From: Negativicutes bacterium
GTDB lineage: Bacteria; Bacillota_C; Negativicutes; Acidaminococcales; Acidaminococcaceae
Reading direction: 5' to 3'
NCBI GenBank assembly: GCA_009930275.1
Contig: RZYP01000035.1
Span: 1-15,598 of the forward strand
DNA length: 15,598 nucleotides
Shown here: in pieces, positions 14,734 through 15,598 of the stretch
How positions within the stretch are numbered: the first letter of the stretch is position 1
Layout: the number at the start of each line of letters is the position of its first letter
Program-made: the position numbers and the translations under genes
The notes under the pieces: model-generated
Database searches by the model: none
What the model was told of the DNA's origin: nothing
What the model saw: the letters and a program-made list of their open reading frames with translations, nothing else

Positions 14734-15098
14734 TTGGATATAAGTAAAATGAACGATCTATCATAAGATGAGCTTCGTGGTTTATATAGGAGCTTTCTAA
14801 ATGGCCAGAACATTTCAAAAGAAACTATCAAAACAACTTATACTGATACGTTCTATCTCTGGAGGAAAGAGGTCGCGAACTATTTTAGAATGCGGTGAGC
14901 TCTAAAGATTTCGCGAATGAAGCCAAGGAAGTATTAAGAAAAACTCTTGCCGAGAACTCAACTGGTAATGTTAATTCACTTGTTAATGATTACATGTATC
15001 ATCTAAGAAAGTTCCGTTTGTTTTTAGCTTCTGATGAAACTGGCGATTTATCTGCACCGAAGCAGAAAAAGAATGCTAAATACTCGTATAGAGGATGA
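14734..15098 (+). pseudogene. Broken hypothetical gene: in-frame stop plus frameshift, 3' truncated
   Basis: An ideal site AAGGAGG (14720-14726) precedes a TTG at 14734, but TAA at 14764 ends the frame after ten codons. The same frame then continues with protein-like sequence (DELRGLYRSFLNG, ETIKTTYTDTFYLWRKE) to TGA at 14896. At about 14887-14895 the coding sense moves to another frame, where NAVSSKDFANEAKEVLRK and ENSTGNVNSLVNDYM continue until TGA at 15098. Read together these give a continuous N-terminal domain of about 120 residues resembling a hypothetical Firmicutes family whose N-terminus reads FYLWRK...ENSTGNVNSLV...LRKFRxFL, which I recall as longer at the C-terminus. Two independent lesions and a missing end argue for a decayed gene. 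The GTG at 14895 could in theory start a 67-residue protein, but it has no ribosome binding site at suitable distance. Confidence 0.72.
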
Positions 15099-15191
15099 CT
15101 CATTTTTGCATAAAAAAACAGCTGAAATAGCTAATTAGTAACCAGTTAAATAGCCTCAAAACATAGTTCCAGAGCCATTATAAAAAAGTAC

Positions 15192-15220
15192 TTGCCAAAT
15201 ATGACAAAATTGTGTATTAT
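15192..15220 (+). promoter_or_regulatory. Strong promoter of the tRNA cluster
   Basis: TTGCCA (15192-15197) and TATTAT (15215-15220) are separated by exactly 17 bases, each matching consensus at 5/6 positions. The predicted start of transcription falls about 10 bases before the first tRNA. Confidence 0.8.
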
Positions 15221-15237
15221 ATATCAGTAACACGAAT

Positions 15238-15313
15238 GGTCCATTAGCTCAGCTGGTAGAGCACCTGACTCTTAATCAGGGTGTCGTTGGTTCGATCCCA
15301 ACATGGATCACCA
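15238..15313 (+). tRNA. tRNA-Lys (CTT)
   Basis: A complete cloverleaf of 76 bases including an encoded CCA. Acceptor GGTCCAT pairs with ATGGATC, the D-stem is GCTC/GAGC, anticodon stem CCTGA/TCAGG with loop CTCTTAA, and the T-arm is GTTGG-TTCGATC-CCAAC. The anticodon CTT reads AAG (Lys). Confidence 0.97.
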
Positions 15314-15320
15314 ATTTTGT

Positions 15321-15395
15321 GGCCGGTTGGTCAAGCGGTTAAGACACCGCCCTTTCACGGCGGTATCGGGGGTTCGATTCCCCCACCGGTCACCA
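15321..15395 (+). tRNA. tRNA-Glu (TTC)
   Basis: 75 bases with encoded CCA. Acceptor GGCCGGT pairs with ACCGGTC, anticodon stem CCGCC/GGCGG encloses CTTTCAC, and the T-arm is GGGGG-TTCGATT-CCCCC. Anticodon TTC gives Glu. Only seven bases separate it from tRNA-Lys. Confidence 0.97.
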
Positions 15396-15407
15396 TATGT
15401 TATTCCC

Positions 15408-15483
<76 letters not shown>

Positions 15484-15499
15484 TTTTTTTTGTCTTAAT

Positions 15500-15576
15500 G
15501 GCCCGGTAGTTTAGTCGGTTAGAATGCCGCCCTGTCACGGCGGAGGTCGTCGGTTCGAGTCCGATCCGGGTCGCCA
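15500..15576 (+). tRNA. tRNA-Asp (GTC)
   Basis: 77 bases with encoded CCA and discriminator G, as expected for Asp. Acceptor GGCCCGG pairs with CCGGGTC, anticodon stem CCGCC/GGCGG encloses CTGTCAC. Anticodon GTC gives Asp. Confidence 0.97.
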
Positions 15577-15579
15577 TTT

Positions 15580-15598
15580 GCCTCGGTAGCTCAGTCGG
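15580..15598 (+). tRNA. Fifth tRNA, 5' end only (possibly Phe)
   Basis: The last 19 bases show an acceptor strand GCCTCGG, then TA and a D-stem GCTCAG typical of tRNA. It starts three bases after the previous CCA. The anticodon lies outside the window; tRNA-Phe commonly follows tRNA-Asp in Firmicutes clusters, so that is only a guess. Confidence 0.82.

Overview
The window looks like chromosomal DNA of a low-to-moderate GC, Firmicutes-type anaerobe. Strong AGGAGG-type ribosome binding sites, tRNA genes with encoded CCA, a meso-diaminopimelate dehydrogenase, an iron-sulfur aldo/keto reductase and a beta-keto acid cleavage enzyme all fit this. A member of the Negativicutes (diderm Firmicutes) is my best guess, but no gene here fixes the genus.

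Layout. (1) 2-2340, plus strand: the 3' end of a polar amino acid ABC importer operon (binding protein tail, permease, ATPase) followed by an Asp/Glu/hydantoin racemase-family enzyme, closed by a terminator at 2382. (2) 2527-4038, plus: a flavin reductase-like protein and two small exported proteins of unknown function, closed by a terminator at 4056. (3) 4338-9559, plus: two large cyclic-di-GMP proteins. The first is a soluble receiver-PAS-PAS-degenerate GGDEF-EAL protein. The second is a membrane Cache-HAMP-PAS-GGDEF-HD-GYP protein. A UUCG-loop terminator lies at 9657. (4) 9821-11877, plus: a 4Fe-4S aldo/keto reductase and diaminopimelate dehydrogenase. A bidirectional terminator at 11972 separates them from the convergent genes that follow. 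(5) 12128-14013, minus: a dynamin-like/IRG-like GTPase followed 20 bases later by a BKACE (DUF849) enzyme, apparently one transcript. (6) 14311-15098, plus: a DUF6508-like protein and a broken gene with a stop codon and a frameshift. (7) 15192-15598, plus: a strong promoter driving a tRNA cluster, Lys-Glu-Val-Asp and a fifth tRNA cut by the window end.

How they work together. Region 1 imports an amino acid and may change its stereochemistry. Region 3 is a self-contained c-di-GMP module: one synthase domain with an intact product-inhibition site and two different degrading domains (EAL and HD-GYP), sensing through a receiver, PAS domains and a periplasmic or extracellular Cache domain. Region 4 carries redox and lysine/peptidoglycan metabolism. 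The most unusual element is the GTPase in region 5, whose G domain resembles animal immunity-related GTPases and which is paired with a metabolic enzyme. Region 6, beside the tRNA cluster, looks like a decaying accessory island.
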